64,000 nucleotides of DNA from Paroedura picta (lineage: Eukaryota; Chordata; Lepidosauria; Squamata; Gekkonidae), in contig NC_135372.1 of the NCBI RefSeq assembly GCF_049243985.1, positions 101,025,318 through 101,089,317 of the forward strand, read 5' to 3'. Under the pieces are notes generated by a model. It did not search any database. It was not told the DNA's origin and was given only the letters and a program-made list of their open reading frames with translations. Shown here piece by piece: positions 22,780 to 50,329 of the stretch. The position numbers were made by a program, and so were the translations under genes. Each line of letters opens with the position of its first letter. Position 1 is the first letter of the stretch.

Positions 22780-23065
22780 AAGCCTCTTGTGGCGCAGAGT
22801 GGTAAGGCAGCAGTCATGCAGTCTGAAGCTGTCTGCCCATGAGGCTGGGAGTTTGATCCCAGCAGCCGGCTCAAGGTTGACTCAGCCTTCCATCCTTCCG
22901 AGGTCAGTAAAATGAGTACCCAGCTTGCTGGGGGGTAAACGGTCATGACTGGGGAAGGCACTGGCAAACCACCCCGCATTGAGTCTGCCATGAAAACGCT
23001 GGAGGGTGTCACCCCAAGGGTCAGACATGACTCGGTGCTTGCACAGGGGATACCTTTACTTTACC
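22780..23065 (+). mobile_element. Full-length tRNA-SINE with Bov-B-like tail
   Basis: Head GCCTCTTGTGGCGCAGAGTG with GGGAGTTTGATCCCAGCAGC (A and B boxes). Body TCAAGGTTGACTCAGCCTTC and GGTCAGTAAAATGAGTACCC. Tail GGGGAAGGCACTGGCAAACC, GAGTCTGCCATGAAAACGC, ACATGACTCGGTGCTTGCAC, ending ATACCTTTACTTTACC. It lies within AT-rich TATAATATAA sequence on both sides, consistent with a target duplication. The tail wording is that of Bov-B LINEs, the likely mobilising partner. Confidence 0.88.
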
Positions 23066-24917
23066 TTATAATATAATTAATATAAATAGAATTGAATTGA
23101 TTTCCTCCTCTATTTCCCGCCTCAAATGATGATGTATCAACTCTGACTAATAGTCTGCTTCTCCTCCCCCCTATTCCCCTGTACCTTTAAACATAATTGT
23201 GTTACTATGCTAAACTGCTGTAGCATAAGCAATGGCTTCCTCGGGGATGCTCCAAAAAGTTGAAAATTGACTCCACACACATACACCCCGCCTGTGTTAC
23301 CATGATCCCCACCCCCCACCCCCAGTTCAGGTACTAAAGCTATCTCTCTGTCTAATGTAGATCATAGAGGCAAGAATTCTGTTGCCTGCAGAAGACAAAA
23401 AAGGTGAGGTTGGAAGATTGAAAAGGATCACACCTGATCATTCAAGTCACACTGGCTGGAGGAGAATAAGCTAGACCTGAAAAGAGCCAAAGGAAAGTAG
23501 AAAGCAACGCCTCACCTGGAAACCAGCATCTCAGAAGCAGTCCGATCATAATCAAGCATCTTTAATAATTATGACTTTTGCTACAAGAAAATCATACTTG
23601 TCTTCATTAGCATGTCCCCAGTTTTCCTTAGGGATGTACACCCATTTATGGATATACATTCTTCCTTAGGAATGAGCACAGTTAGATTCAGTAGGAAATG
23701 ATTGGTGTATACCTGAATTACCCAAACCAGGGTACAGGGATTCTTTGAAGAGTACAGCAGAGTTGCTATCCAAGCAGCAGCTGCTTTGGACAGCCTAACT
23801 CCACCCTGTCCATCCTTCTTTCCTAGCATTGCTGTAGTACTCAGCTGAGGGGCAGGCAGGGAGCAAACAGAACTGCTCTCATTGGACAAAGTCCTGGCAC
23901 CAGCTGGTGACTTTTAAGTTCTGAGACTCCAACTACCATCATAAGGGCAGAAGAAAGCAAGAAACCAAACAAGATAATTAACTATTACTGTATTTTGATT
24001 TGATTTACTCATCTCAGCCCCTCCCCTGCATATTGAATAAAGTTACTTCTCAATAACAAGAATGCTTAGCATTTATACAGTGTCTTGGGGTTTTGAAATT
24101 CTTCACAAACACAGCTCCATCAATTCCTCAATACCCCTACAAGGTTAAGTTAGAGGCTGTCTAATACTTGTGTGAGATGTAAGCATGACATCATGCAGCC
24201 TTCATACATTTCTGGAGCAGTGTGAGAATATCCATGAGTCAGTGGTGCCAAAACTAAAATGGAATGGAGGCCATGGCCTTACTTCATATAGGCCCAGCAC
24301 CCAATGTCAATGCTCTGTCTTTTATGTCCACCTAATGTAATCATAGAGGCTGCACCACTCCTGCATTCTCAACAGTAGGTACTCCTGGAAGCTCTGCTGT
24401 TGTAGTAGGTGCTGTTAAGGATCTGCTTCCCTGCCTAAAACTTCCACCATTTCTTGCAGCCAGAGGTTCCTCTGCAGCTGGTGAGCAGTATGTCTCAGAG
24501 ATCAAGTGATGGGGCTAATCTGGATGTTGAGGATTCAAAGGCAGATGGAGAAGATCCAGCAGAAAAGATCTGTTAACTGAGAGGATGCCTTCTAATCCCT
24601 CCACGTGCTGTGGAGCCTGCAAGCACATTCCCTCCCTTGAAGGTTGACGCTTTGGTGAGGCCAGGTCTCCATCCTATTAACATTCCTGCGCAAGATGAAA
24701 GAGAGAGGCGAGGAGCCAGACAAGCTTTCGGAACAGAAACACCACCTGCTGAAGCCATGTGCTCAGTTCTTTTCAAAACAGGAGTATAGGATTTAGGAAA
24801 CAAGAAGGTGCTGGAATAGATTTGCACTTCAGAAGAACATCATCCCTTCCCTTCTATGGAAATAGGTGCACCTGGTTTGACTTTGCAGCTCTCTCTGGCC
24901 GTTTGTTTTCTTTAACC
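23066..24917. other. Intergenic DNA, nothing recognised
   Basis: No gene or classifiable repeat could be supported. A C-run-rich phrase lies near 23309-23325. Confidence 0.5.
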
Positions 24918-25245
24918 CAGTGGTTCTCAACCTTCCTAATGCCATGACCCTTTAATACAGTTCCTCATGTTGTGGTGACCCCCCAACCATAAAATTATGC
25001 AAGTGTTCTTTCACAGAAATTAAACTGAAACTGGCATGAAGAGCCATTGTTCATGATTGTATATAGATTGGTTTTTTTATTCCCCAGGGTTTCTCAGTTC
25101 AGTTCTGCCTCTGGTCCCACTATGCCAATCTCACTCTTTTCTGCTGCTCCAGACAGACGAACGCTCTATCTTGATCTACCCCAGCTGCTCACCCTGCTGC
25201 AACCTTTGTGAAAGGGTTGTTTGACCCCCAAAGGGGTCCCAACCC
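24918..25245 (+). mobile_element. hAT element resembling SPIN/URR1 family
   Basis: The left end reads CAGTGGTTCTCAACCTTCCT, AATGCCATGACCCTTTAATA, CAGTTCCTCATGTTGTGGTG and ACCCCCCAACCATAAAATTA. I recognise this wording from rodent URR1 and the wider SPIN/OposCharlie hAT group. The right part contains GTGAAAGGGTTGTTTGACCC and CCCAAAGGGGTCCCAACCCC, but the terminal inverted repeat on that side is lost. Non-autonomous and non-coding. Confidence 0.65.
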
Positions 25246-25409
25246 CCAGGGGGGGGGGAAGGCAGGGGCAGAGCAGAGATTCCAAGAGCAGCAGATGCAG
25301 CCTTTGGGTTTCTTTTTTTTAGGGGGGGAGGGGGACATTAGTGTCAGATGATTTTTCCTATCATACAGAGGGTCTCCATAAATACATAAATACATGGAGA
25401 TAATTTCAG
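25246..25409. other. Short unclassified stretch with G- and T-runs
   Basis: Holds G-runs near 25249 and 25322 and a T-run; nothing else recognised. Confidence 0.5.
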
Positions 25410-25566
25410 CAAGTAAATGTGTTGATTTGCAGTAGAAAAGTTAGATTTGAGTCCTTAAAAGAGCAATGAGATTTCCAGGGTATGCTTTCAAGAGTCAGAG
25501 CTTTACCAGATATCTGATGAAGGGAGCTTTGACTGTGTTGAAGTTTATACCCCAAAATACCTGGCT
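25410..25566. repeat. Reptile interspersed repeat ('gtccttaaagagcaaca' type)
   Basis: Contains TTAGATTTGAGTCCTTAAAA, GAGATTTCCAGGGTATGCTT, ATCTGATGAAGGGAGCTTTG and TACCCCAAAATAC. Diverged relatives with the same arrangement lie at 59338-59450 and 60630-60780. It directly abuts, and seems to interrupt, the recombinase end of the DIRS fossil. Confidence 0.55.
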
Positions 25567-26870
25567 TTAGGGTGTTTGATCTAAGACTTTTACCTCTTCC
25601 ATAATGTAGAAACCCCAAACGTCCTTAGAAGAAGGATTGTTGGGACAGACTCTGTGATTTCTAGAACATTTCTTCAATGTCAGCCAAGTATAATTATAAA
25701 TATGTCTGGTTGTTGGTCTTCTGGCATGAAAAATGATCTCAACAATATCATTAGGAATTCCAGCATTCACTAGCATTTTCCTCTCAAGTCTCTAGACTGT
25801 CAGCTTCAGCAACTGTGGGTCTGGATGCCACAGTAAACCTTGATTTTGTAGATCTGCCCCTCCTGGTAGCAGCCAAGCTTGCCCCACCTTTTGTTGTACT
25901 AGATCCGAGAACTAAGACCCTCTTGGCCAACAAGGTGCTACTAGTAGCAGAAATGCTTGCATCTCCCCGATGTTGCTGAGCCCCCTGCTCACCCTTTGTG
26001 TGTGTGTGTGGGGGGGGGGGAGCATAAGAAGACCCTGAGGCCACTCTTGAGGCAATGCATTTGTCGCCTCCACTTTCCTGTCCTTGTATCTGGACATAAA
26101 CCTGTCCACCTGGCGATTGTCTGCTGTGACAAACAAGCCCATCACTGGGATTCCAAAGCGCTCTGTTATCTGCTGGTTGAATTTCCACTCTGAGTGGTCT
26201 ATGTCCCTTTGACTTAGCCAGACTGCTGTCACATTTGATGTTCCTTATACATGCTGTGCCTTTAATCCCAGGATTTGATGCACTGCCCATTGAAGTATTA
26301 TAACTGCTTCCTTGTGTAGAGACAGAGCCCTGGTGCCACCCTGGTGATTTGGATGTGCTCTTGCTGTCATTTTGTCTGTTCTTATCAGAATGTACCTGTT
26401 ATGTCTTGGAATGCTAAAAATGCCAGTCTGGTTGCCTGAAACTTGAGCAGATTGATGCTGGCTTTTCTTCCCCAGTCTGACCATCGTCCCCGAGTAACTT
26501 TCTTGAGACAATGAGCTCCCCAACCTCTCAGACTGGCATTTGTAGTTATTACCTGGGGAGGCTGGATAAACAGCAGGCCTTTTTCAGAGGTTGCTCTAAT
26601 TAAACACCTGTATACCATAGAGTTATTACTGTTATTTTCACAGTTCTCCATCATCTAAAAATCCCTCCCCCTCACTAAGAGTTGTCAGGGTAAAGGTAAG
26701 CATGCGCTCCTGTTTGAGTGCCATCCTGAACAACCTCACTGCCTTCGTACGTATCCCTGGCAATAATGACTGACCAAGGTGTAATGCCTTGTGTTAATGT
26801 GTGCCTAGTAGGCAAACTTAGGTGTTGTCTTGAAACGTTATGAATCGGAAATACTTGGGGACTACACACA
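25567..26870 (-). mobile_element. Fossil DIRS-type (tyrosine-recombinase) retrotransposon
   Basis: Peptide pieces on the minus strand resemble three parts of a DIRS element in the expected order. Near 26870-26660 there is a poorly preserved reverse-transcriptase part. At 26600-25900 is an RNase H-like region with wording such as TNASLRGWGAHC, LIRTDKMTARAHPNHQGG and RFGIPVMGLFVTADNRQVDR. At 25780-25567 is the start of a tyrosine recombinase (SRRPTTR..Y-type wording). The copy is broken in several places, lacks both ends, and is bounded on the recombinase side by another repeat. Its divergence suggests an old insertion. Confidence 0.75.
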
Positions 26871-27084
26871 GGGCAGGATACACCTTTAAGAGCCTTTGAA
26901 TCCTAGGAACCATCTCCATGGTGCCTATCTAACAAGTGCTGCATTGTCTGTTGTACCGGTGACACCCTTCCCATACACTGGATAATGGAGATGACACAAA
27001 TTATGTGAGGCAAGTGAAAATATTTTTTATAGCTATGTGCTGAGAGGACAAAACCAGTGATCTGTAGTGAAAGCTTCTGTGCTT

Positions 27085-27248
27085 CATAGACTGTAATGCA
27101 AAGGTGGTTTGCCATTTGACAGCCTCTGTGTATCAACCCTGGACAATTCTGTGTGGTCTCCCATCCAAATACCAACCAGGGACAAACCAGCTTAGTTTCT
27201 GAGATCTTACAAGACCAGCCTAGCCTGGGCCCTCCTGGGTACAGCCTG
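27085..27248 (-). repeat. 5S-rRNA-derived SINE, minus strand
   Basis: On the minus strand: AAACTAAGCTGGTTTGTCCC, TTGGTATTTGGATGGGAGAC (5S-rRNA internal promoter wording), GTCCAGGGTTGATACACAG and AAATGGCAAACCACCTTTGC. The same family as 3517-3712 and 53839-53964. Confidence 0.75.
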
Positions 27249-27251
27249 TAG

Positions 27252-27351
27252 CGGGGGTAGTCAACCTGTGGTCCTCCAGATGTTCATGGATAGAGGCTCA
27301 TGGGAATTGTAGTCCATGAACATCTGGAGGACCACAGGTTGACTACCCCTG
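27252..27351. mobile_element. 100-bp palindromic hAT-type MITE
   Basis: Left arm CGGGGGTAGTCAACCTGTGG and right arm CCACAGGTTGACTACCCCTG are inverted repeats that extend through GTCCTCCAGATGTTCATGGA, so nearly the whole element folds back. Candidate 8-bp target duplications GCCTGTAG (27244-27251) and CCCTATAG (27352-27359) match at six of eight positions. It lies directly at the 5' end of the 5S-SINE at 27085-27248. Confidence 0.85.
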
Positions 27352-27359
27352 CCCTATAG

Positions 27360-27997
27360 TATTTGAATTTAGCTTGGTAAGCAAAAGGGTGCTCTCTCTT
27401 ACAGCTGCCTACCTGACGTCCTTGCAACTAATAGGCCCCCCAAATGGATAAGCCTTTGATTTAGAATCTCTGTTCATGAGAACGGGTTAGCCTAGCATAT
27501 CCAGGTCAGGGTTCCCCATGGCCTCAAGTTGTTCAGCAATGGCAACCAGAAACATTAGAAGGTTTCTAAAAACACTCCAGTGGCTAAATATGCTGATTTC
27601 TTTAGCATTAATGAATCTAGCCACAGAATTAAACTAAAAATTTAGCCTTCATTAAATTTAAACCTCCATTAACAGCCTCAGGAATTGTTATGTCTGAGGT
27701 CTGGTAGAGACTTTGTGTCAGATATCATTTCAGATCGCTCTCCTTCCTCACCACTGAAGCACAGAGGCAAGGAAGCAGCTACCAACTCCCTCTTCCCTAT
27801 CAGCATCAGAAACCTTGGGATAGCCCACCCATCTTCAACAAGCTGCAGACCCTCTTCAGCCCCTAGGAGCCAGGGTGGCCTGAGGGATCCTTTCCTCTAT
27901 ACCGTTACTATCTGGAGGGAGAGCCCAGGTGCAGGCTGCCCCTGCACAAGATTATACTCTTGGCTGCCTGGCTTTAAGATGCCCTCATGCCACTCCC
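27360..27997. other. Intergenic DNA, nothing recognised
   Basis: Nothing classifiable apart from an A/T-rich stretch near 27570-27670. Confidence 0.5.
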
Positions 27998-28170
27998 AGC
28001 GTGGTGTAGTGGTTAAACAGCAGCAGTCCCTAATCTGGAGAACTACATTTGATCCCCCAATCCTTACGCCTCCACATGCAGCCAGGTGGGTGACCATGCC
28101 TAGTCCCAGTTCTCTTAGCAATTCTATTAGAGCTCTCTCAGCTCCACCAACCTGGAAGAGAAAAGGAAAA
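27998..28170 (+). repeat. tRNA-derived SINE, diverged fragment
   Basis: CAGCGTGGTGTAGTGGTTAA, then ACATTTGATCCCCCAATC, CACATGCAGCCAGGTGGGTG and TTAGAGCTCTCTCAGCTCCA match the head and middle of the SINE at 21399. The 3' part is missing. Confidence 0.65.
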
Positions 28171-30640
28171 GGTGTCCTCCTCCCCCCCCCCCCAGCCTTC
28201 CTGATATTTGGGGCTGCAATAGGAATTGAAGGATCACCTCCTCCTATTCCTCAAAGCTCCCTGGTCTAAAACTTGGGGCTTTGAATGGTGGGTGGCAACT
28301 ATGCTGCAAGGCTAGGTGGAGGAAGGAAAAACAGGGGATGCTGGGAAGTAATTACAGTGACCTCTGCCTACTGAGCAAAAGGGCCATGAAATACAGCCAG
28401 TAGGTAAAGGTCATGAGCAGTATATATTATATTAAACATGAAATAGAATATTGCCTCCTTCAGTGTTGGCTGGTGTGATTGTTGTGCTGTATGAGAACAA
28501 CTTCTTCAATTGTTTAGAACCAGAACCTTGAAATTGTGTTCAAAAATAACACCAGTGTGTATCTTTCAGCTACAGGAGTTAAATGTTCTCTTTATCTACA
28601 GCTTTTTGTAATAATATGTCTGAATAGTTACCACAGAGTGCATTACAGTAATCTAAGCTGGATGTAATTTCTGTGGCCAAATCTGACTTCAACACACTTA
28701 CAACTGACATACCAGCTAATGCTGGCAAAAGACACTGCGTGGCACAGAAGAAACCTGAACCTCCCACCATAGTCTTGAATTGAGGAACACCCCCTATCTA
28801 TGAATTTGCTGTTTCGGAGGGGCGGTGCAAATCACTCCAGAACAAGCTGACTCATTATCCCATTATTATCTTTACCATCGTAACAGCATAATCATTGTAC
28901 TTCAGTTTATCAGCCCTTGGTTTAGCTTCTCCAACACCTCCCTGAAGGCTTCCAGGGAGAAATAAAAGTGGGTATCATCAGTTTTTGTTACTTGAGATCC
29001 TTGGACAATCACTTCCAGTGGTTTCATATGATGAGGAATGGCACAGAACTATGTACAATGCCACAGCATTGTACCACAAGGTTGGACACTAGCTGGCCCA
29101 GCAATACGAGCCAAGAAAGAGCAGAGCCATCAATTAATCCTGAAGGTTGATGGAATAAATCTATCAAAAGGCTCAAGAGTATCCCTGGAAACATTCTTCC
29201 CTTGTCATTCTCTGACTATGGTCATTAGACAGCCAACTGCTGGCTACCCTACCATCTGGATGGTCTGCTTGGCATTGACCAGAGCATTGGCCTTTCCTTC
29301 GTGGTTCCTGCCTGTGAAATGGGCTCCTTGAACCTTTGAGGAATATCTTTGAATGCGGTCAGTGGTCAGCTTTTGCATAGTTGCTGCATGCGTTATCGAA
29401 AGCCTGCTGTAGTGCACCCTCATGATAGAATGTTACAAACTCATTTCATGCAATTCTCTTAAAGCTACATTTCCCCAACACAAACTAATTGGGAATAAGC
29501 GGAGAGTGCTCGCTTGATTCCAATTTGCTGTCCGAAGCCCTTTTACCTACAGCCATCCCCCCCAAGGTCATTTCAGTGCGAGCAATACAATGTGCATGCT
29601 GGCGGAAAACCCCCAGAGTGCGGCTCACGCCGTTTTGCACTCCTTCCATCAGTAGATGACAGCTGCCAAGCTACAAAACTTGGCTGCAGGAACACCCTCC
29701 TCCCCCTTCTCCCACATGCCCCATTAAAAACTAGAGACTATGGAGACTTTGCCCTTGTTAATCAGCTTGTCTTCAAAAATGGCTTTAAAACATCCCGAGT
29801 TTCTTAATGGAGCTGAAATCATGTGAGGAATTCTCCGCAGGGGGGCAAATTGCACACGGCCCTTGTTAATTTCATCTGAAGGGAGGGGGGAGAGAATTCC
29901 AGGCATTCAGCCCTTTCATGTCACTCTGTTTAACAGCTAGCGGTGGGGTAAGAGGATGGGAGCTGAGCTTTTTTGTTGTTAACCCAAGTGGAAATGAAGG
30001 GAAGTGTTAACAGTGCTTTATAGGCTAATAAAACATACTGGAGCGCAATAACCAGATTTGCAGTATAAAGGGGTAGAGATGGGGGTGGGGGGAGTTTGCT
30101 TCTTCATAGCTTTTAAGTAGCCCTATCCTGGCACATTCTGTATCTAGTTCAAGAGAAAATCCATAATACTTTCCTGCCCCCCAGAGATCCAGACTGCATA
30201 GTCAGCGCTGGCTCCTGGAATTGTGTGCTATTTTGACTAAAATATGTTTCTGGCAGATTTAAATGGATAGTTGCTTATGAAATCATCAACTAGGTTACAT
30301 TCCAGTTATTTGTCTTGACTGTAGATCAGCCACATACCCAAGCGTTTCCTGAAGTATGTTGGGCTTGAGTCCCTGCTGCATGCACTGATCCCACGGTCTC
30401 TTATGGCTAGAATGAATGGTTTCCTGAACAAAAGGTAGTAGGAAAAGGGCCACTGAAGGGCATAGAACTGGGTAAGGGTAAATAATTCAAAAGAGTAACC
30501 GAAGAGTGAATTTATTCTTGGGAGTATGCAACATTTCTATTTCACCCTGTGGCCCTGAATAATATGGCACCACCACAGAATCAGCAGCTCTTACAATGAT
30601 GTTGGCCTTTGCATGCATATATCTAAAAATAGGTGGTTTT
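28171..30640. other. Intergenic DNA; candidate conserved non-coding block at 29340-29920
   Basis: No gene is recognised. Around 28950-29180 scattered phrases (TCAATTAATCC, AATCTATCAAAAGGCTCAAG) resemble 5' sequence of old LINE copies, but not enough to name it. The 29340-29920 block is free of recognisable repeats and rich in low-redundancy sequence with homeodomain-like TAAT/ATTA cores. This makes it a candidate regulatory element only. Confidence 0.3.
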
Positions 30641-30909
30641 GAAGAACTGGTTCTTATATGCCACTTTTTCTCTACCCAAAGGCATCTCAAAGCGGCTTAC
30701 AATTGCCTTCCCTTTCCTCTCCCCACAACAGACACCATGTGAGGTGGGTGAGGCTGAGAGAGCCCTGATATTACTGCTCAGTCAGAACAGATTTATCAGT
30801 GCTGTGGTGAGCCCAAGGCCATCCAGCTGGCTGCATGTGGGGAAGCAGGGAATCAAACCCAGCTTGCCAGCTTAGAAGTCCACACTCCCAACCACTACAC
30901 CAAGCTGGT
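30641..30909 (-). repeat. tRNA-derived SINE, near full length, minus strand
   Basis: Reverse-complement copy of the SINE at 21399-21665: head CAGCTTGGTGTAGTGGTTGG, B-box GGGTTTGATTCCC, ACATGCAGCCAGCTGGATGG, CAGGGCTCTCTCAGCCTCAC, and end GGCATATAAGAACCAG. Confidence 0.85.
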
Positions 30910-33164
30910 GAATTTAGCTTCCTGCATTTAATCAGATCCTGAGCCTGGGTCATCCTCCCAGGGGCAAGTAATTCAGAGGCTGTGCTCATCTGGAACTATA
31001 ATTTAAAGAGGAAGAAACACGGAAGGTAAAGTAGGATTTGAGACTGAAAGTAGTTTTATTTAGGATTTGTAATTCCTAGAAAGTGACTTCATTTTAGGAG
31101 CCCCAGCCCTGCCTTATTTCCTTTTGCAATTATTTCTGACGTTGGAAATTTTGGTCCAAAAGTACTGCCTAATTTGAAGCAAAGATGGAAAGAACAGGGT
31201 TACTATCCAAATAGTTGCTGCTTTTCCATTTGCAGAACACTGGCTACCTTCAGCTCGCACCCTTACACCTAGAAAGCTCAGGCATGGTCCAGAATTTAAA
31301 CTCTGTAATAAGCCAGGTAAGAATGCACATTCCCCCAACCCAAAGACTGTGTGCATGTCAATAAACAAACAGTGAACCTGCTTTTTGCTAGCTTCAGCAA
31401 CCATGCTGGTTGTTTGACTCCTTACTGTTGACTATGTGTTCTCTGCTGCCTTCATCCAGGACGAGCCAACTCCACGTACAACTTGGTTTACCTGTTTCAG
31501 ACCTTTGCCTCTGGATGGAAAGTTCCAGCACCTGCCGCACATCCACCCAGGCCAGAAGAGACCTTGTACTAGTCTAACAGTTGGATCTATGTGATGGAAT
31601 TCAATGGCACGTTGCTTTGGGAGGCAATCTTGGCCAAAAAACCCAAAGCATAGCTAGAAAAAGAAATAAATACTGCAGCTGGGACAACAAATCTTGATAT
31701 GAAAGTCACCTACAGTCAATTTTAAGAACTAGTACTGAAAACCAGCCAAAGAAAAATAAAGTACAGAACAGCTAAATTGTTATGTACTTAGGTTTTAACA
31801 AAACAGGGATCACAATAGGCTAGCTTTTGCAAACCTCTGGGAACTCTATTTTGGCAGCTACTAGACTAGCACGATCCCTTTCGCCACTTCAAGGTACATA
31901 GCATTCCCCAACAGCAATTAGCCTTCCCCCCAGGCTCTGGTCATGTTACACTGTATCATGATGTACCACGAAGAGGTGCTCCATAGGCTGTGCCCATCAA
32001 GCTCCAGAGTGAAGTTGATACCTATAATTTCCTCCTCAACCTTTGAGTCTGAATTCCCAAAAGGTGCAAGGGGCATAAATATATAATATGTGTAGTTGTT
32101 AGACAGCCACCTTTCCCTTTTATAAAAGGTGAATGCCTTAGGTTTCTGTGCATAAGGCATCTGGGCTCAGCCAAAGCTGATTCGGTATTACCATCAAGGC
32201 CATGAAAATCTCTACTACAGTCCTGTTTTAACCATGGCACTTTCGGAGACTGAAATGGATTGTACCAATTCAGAAATTCAAGTTTGTTACACCTTGTAAG
32301 GCAAGTTCAGACAAAGGAGAAGAAAAGTGGACTACAAGTTGGCTATTAACAGCCTTCCCTGGGTCAAAGCAAAATAAAAGTGTGGCCAGTTGTTGAACTA
32401 GGGATAGGACTTACACCAGAAATCATTATCAAGTTTGTGTCTGAGGTGCTGCATTTGGCTAAAAGAAACTAACATTTAAATCCTAAGCCCATTGCAACAG
32501 CCCTTGATCAAGCAATCATCTCACAGTATAGTCAATTGCAAGGCACTATTTCGAGCAAGAAATCCCATCTTGATTGACATTATAACATAATCCAGTCTAC
32601 ATTTCAGATAGAGTGTGAATCTTTTGCTATCTTTTCTGAGGTATGCATGGAGGAAGAGGGTCTGATATTTTAATAATTGATCAATCCTATGGAACCAGGC
32701 CAATAGTAGTCAATGCAGTGGTGCAAGTTGTAGGCAAGGAATTCTGTTTTACTAATTCCCTGGATCACCATAATCTAGCCATTTGTGAATCCAGTTGTCA
32801 AGAAATGTGAAAAGACAAAGGCCAGAGAAATCTCTAACCTCGTAGGTAGCTCTAACTAGTGAAGCAGCATTAATGTTAACCGACAATTCAATACCACCTC
32901 ATTGCTTTCATCTTTCTATGGGATTGTTGTATCAGTTTGAGAGCACAAAACTGCACAGAAAAGAATATTAAGGTATCACATTTTCTTTTAATTTAAGTTA
33001 ATTTCTCTAGATGGGGAGAAACATAACAGAACTTGGAAGGACAACTGGATAAGACATAAGAGAGTGCATTGGGCATTCAGAATCCAAAGCATAAGATTGC
33101 AGTTTTCAGATCACTTCCCTTTCCAAAGAGAAACTGTTTTCCTTTTATAAATTGCTCACATGCC
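30910..33164. other. Intergenic DNA, nothing recognised
   Basis: No repeat or conserved gene could be supported. A GC-richer open stretch at about 31455-31590 was examined for an exon and not accepted. Confidence 0.45.
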
Positions 33165-34607
33165 TGGGAAAAGGCAGTGTTTTAATACTTTAAAAATCCA
33201 TGGCAAGGTAACAGATATCCAGTCAAAACAGAATCCAGATTTTTTTTTTAAAGAATCATATATTGGCAGGATTAAATGTCCAGCTCTTTGAAGTCTTATT
33301 GTTTCACAGCCATCCCCACTCCCCTAGCTTAATAATGGGTATTCATTTGGCACCTTCCTATACTCCTTCACAAGCTCAATGCCCAGGCCCTGGTTAACAA
33401 GGCCCATGCCAAAACAATCCATCTCTAGAAATGTTTGCATGCTGTGATTCAGTAACCTTGGGCCAACAGTCCAAAGTTACTGTAGGCCAGCTGAACTGTT
33501 ATTACCCCCTTCTGAGAGAGGCAGAAAGCAGAAATGCATAAGGAGAGGTAGTCTTCTGGTCACCTTGGTCAATTTGCAAAGCTAAAGCTGAAAGTATACA
33601 ACCATTCAAAGCTAAGTTATTCCAGTCTTGCAAACAATAACCTAAGTAGAGGTGAGCAAAGGGAAAAGGTTATCAACTCCTGCCATGTCTCTCTTCTGTC
33701 CAATACCCCAAAGGTGACATGAGGTGGGTGTTAAGCTTTCATTTAACTGCCATGGCTCACCTAAAGAATACTTGGAGGTGTTTTTTTGGGGTGGGGAAGC
33801 ACGCCCATCGGCAAGCTGTTGCCTAATTCTTCTTGGATGGGGAAGGAAATACCAGTTCAGTTAAACTCCTTTAAGTCTGTACTGCAGATTTTCTAACAAG
33901 CCAGAAAATCAACTCCTCAATCCAAGGCCTGTGCCTTTCTTCTTACCTTGCTGTGTCATGATCCCAATTCAGAAGCATTTCTACCATCATTGTGCAATGT
34001 AAGGAGCACAGTGCAAACAAAAAAAATAACCACTCCAGTTGCTAGGATTTGAAGTTGTCAGGGACTGTTTGGAGATATGAAGTTGTTCCAGAGAGTAACA
34101 GGGCTACACCAATTTTCTCTAACCCATTTCCCCCCCTGTTGTGCTGGGACTATTTTTTTTTTACATGAGCATCACCCCATTGCCCTGCAGTTAACAGGTA
34201 TCTCCCCACTGCAGCCCACTGCACCAGCATCCCTAATTTCTTACATTTACTAACTTTTTTCATCAACATACCTTTTTTCCTCTCCAAACATACACATATA
34301 CCCTGTTGTACCATTTCACAAACTACCCTTTAAAAAACACACACACACATACAAGTGTCTTCTCCATACATTCTACGAAAAGTCAAAGTTCTGCAGCAAA
34401 TAAATAATTCCAGGCAGTTGCACTTAGAGCCCTGCCAGAGAGCAAAGAAAGGCTGTCAAAGCTCTCTTGTCTACCTCAAAGGGAAGTGCAAATTGTTTGG
34501 ACAGTGCTGCACCCTTCCAGCAGAATCCAAGCTGCTCAATGTCTCTGCAGATGTACGCATTGTTGGGCAGCAAAAGTTTCAAGGGGGCCTTGTGGGCAAG
34601 GGGTCCC
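33165..34607 (-). other. NUAK2: Predicted NUAK2 3' untranslated region
   Basis: The region directly follows the NUAK2 stop codon. The first near-consensus poly(A) signal I see on the minus strand is ATTAAA (33181-33186 on the plus strand as TTTAAT). It would give a 3' UTR of about 1.4 kb, similar to mammalian NUAK2. No canonical AATAAA is seen between the stop and this point; the next is at about 31055-31060. The 3' end is therefore inferred, not seen. Confidence 0.3.
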
Positions 34608-50281
<15,674 letters not shown>

Positions 50282-50329
50282 GGCCCCCGGGAAGCGCCGA
50301 GCGGCTCACGCCGGCCGGCAGCCACGGCG

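Noticed and set aside
27685-28269. 194-residue plus-strand open frame
   Set aside because: It runs through a diverged tRNA-type SINE (27998-28170), has no recognisable domain and no splice context, so I treat it as chance.
21399-30909. tRNA-like A/B box sequences taken as possible tRNA genes
   Set aside because: They are followed by SINE bodies and tails and recur as dispersed copies, so they are SINE heads, not functional tRNA genes.
31440-31590. GC-richer open stretch considered as a stray exon
   Set aside because: Neither strand gave a recognisable protein family or convincing flanking splice sites, and nothing nearby supports a second gene.
1-34600. Expected human-type downstream neighbour (TMCC2) of NUAK2
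   Set aside because: No TMCC-like coiled-coil exon is seen; the 34 kb downstream of the gene seems to be intergenic.
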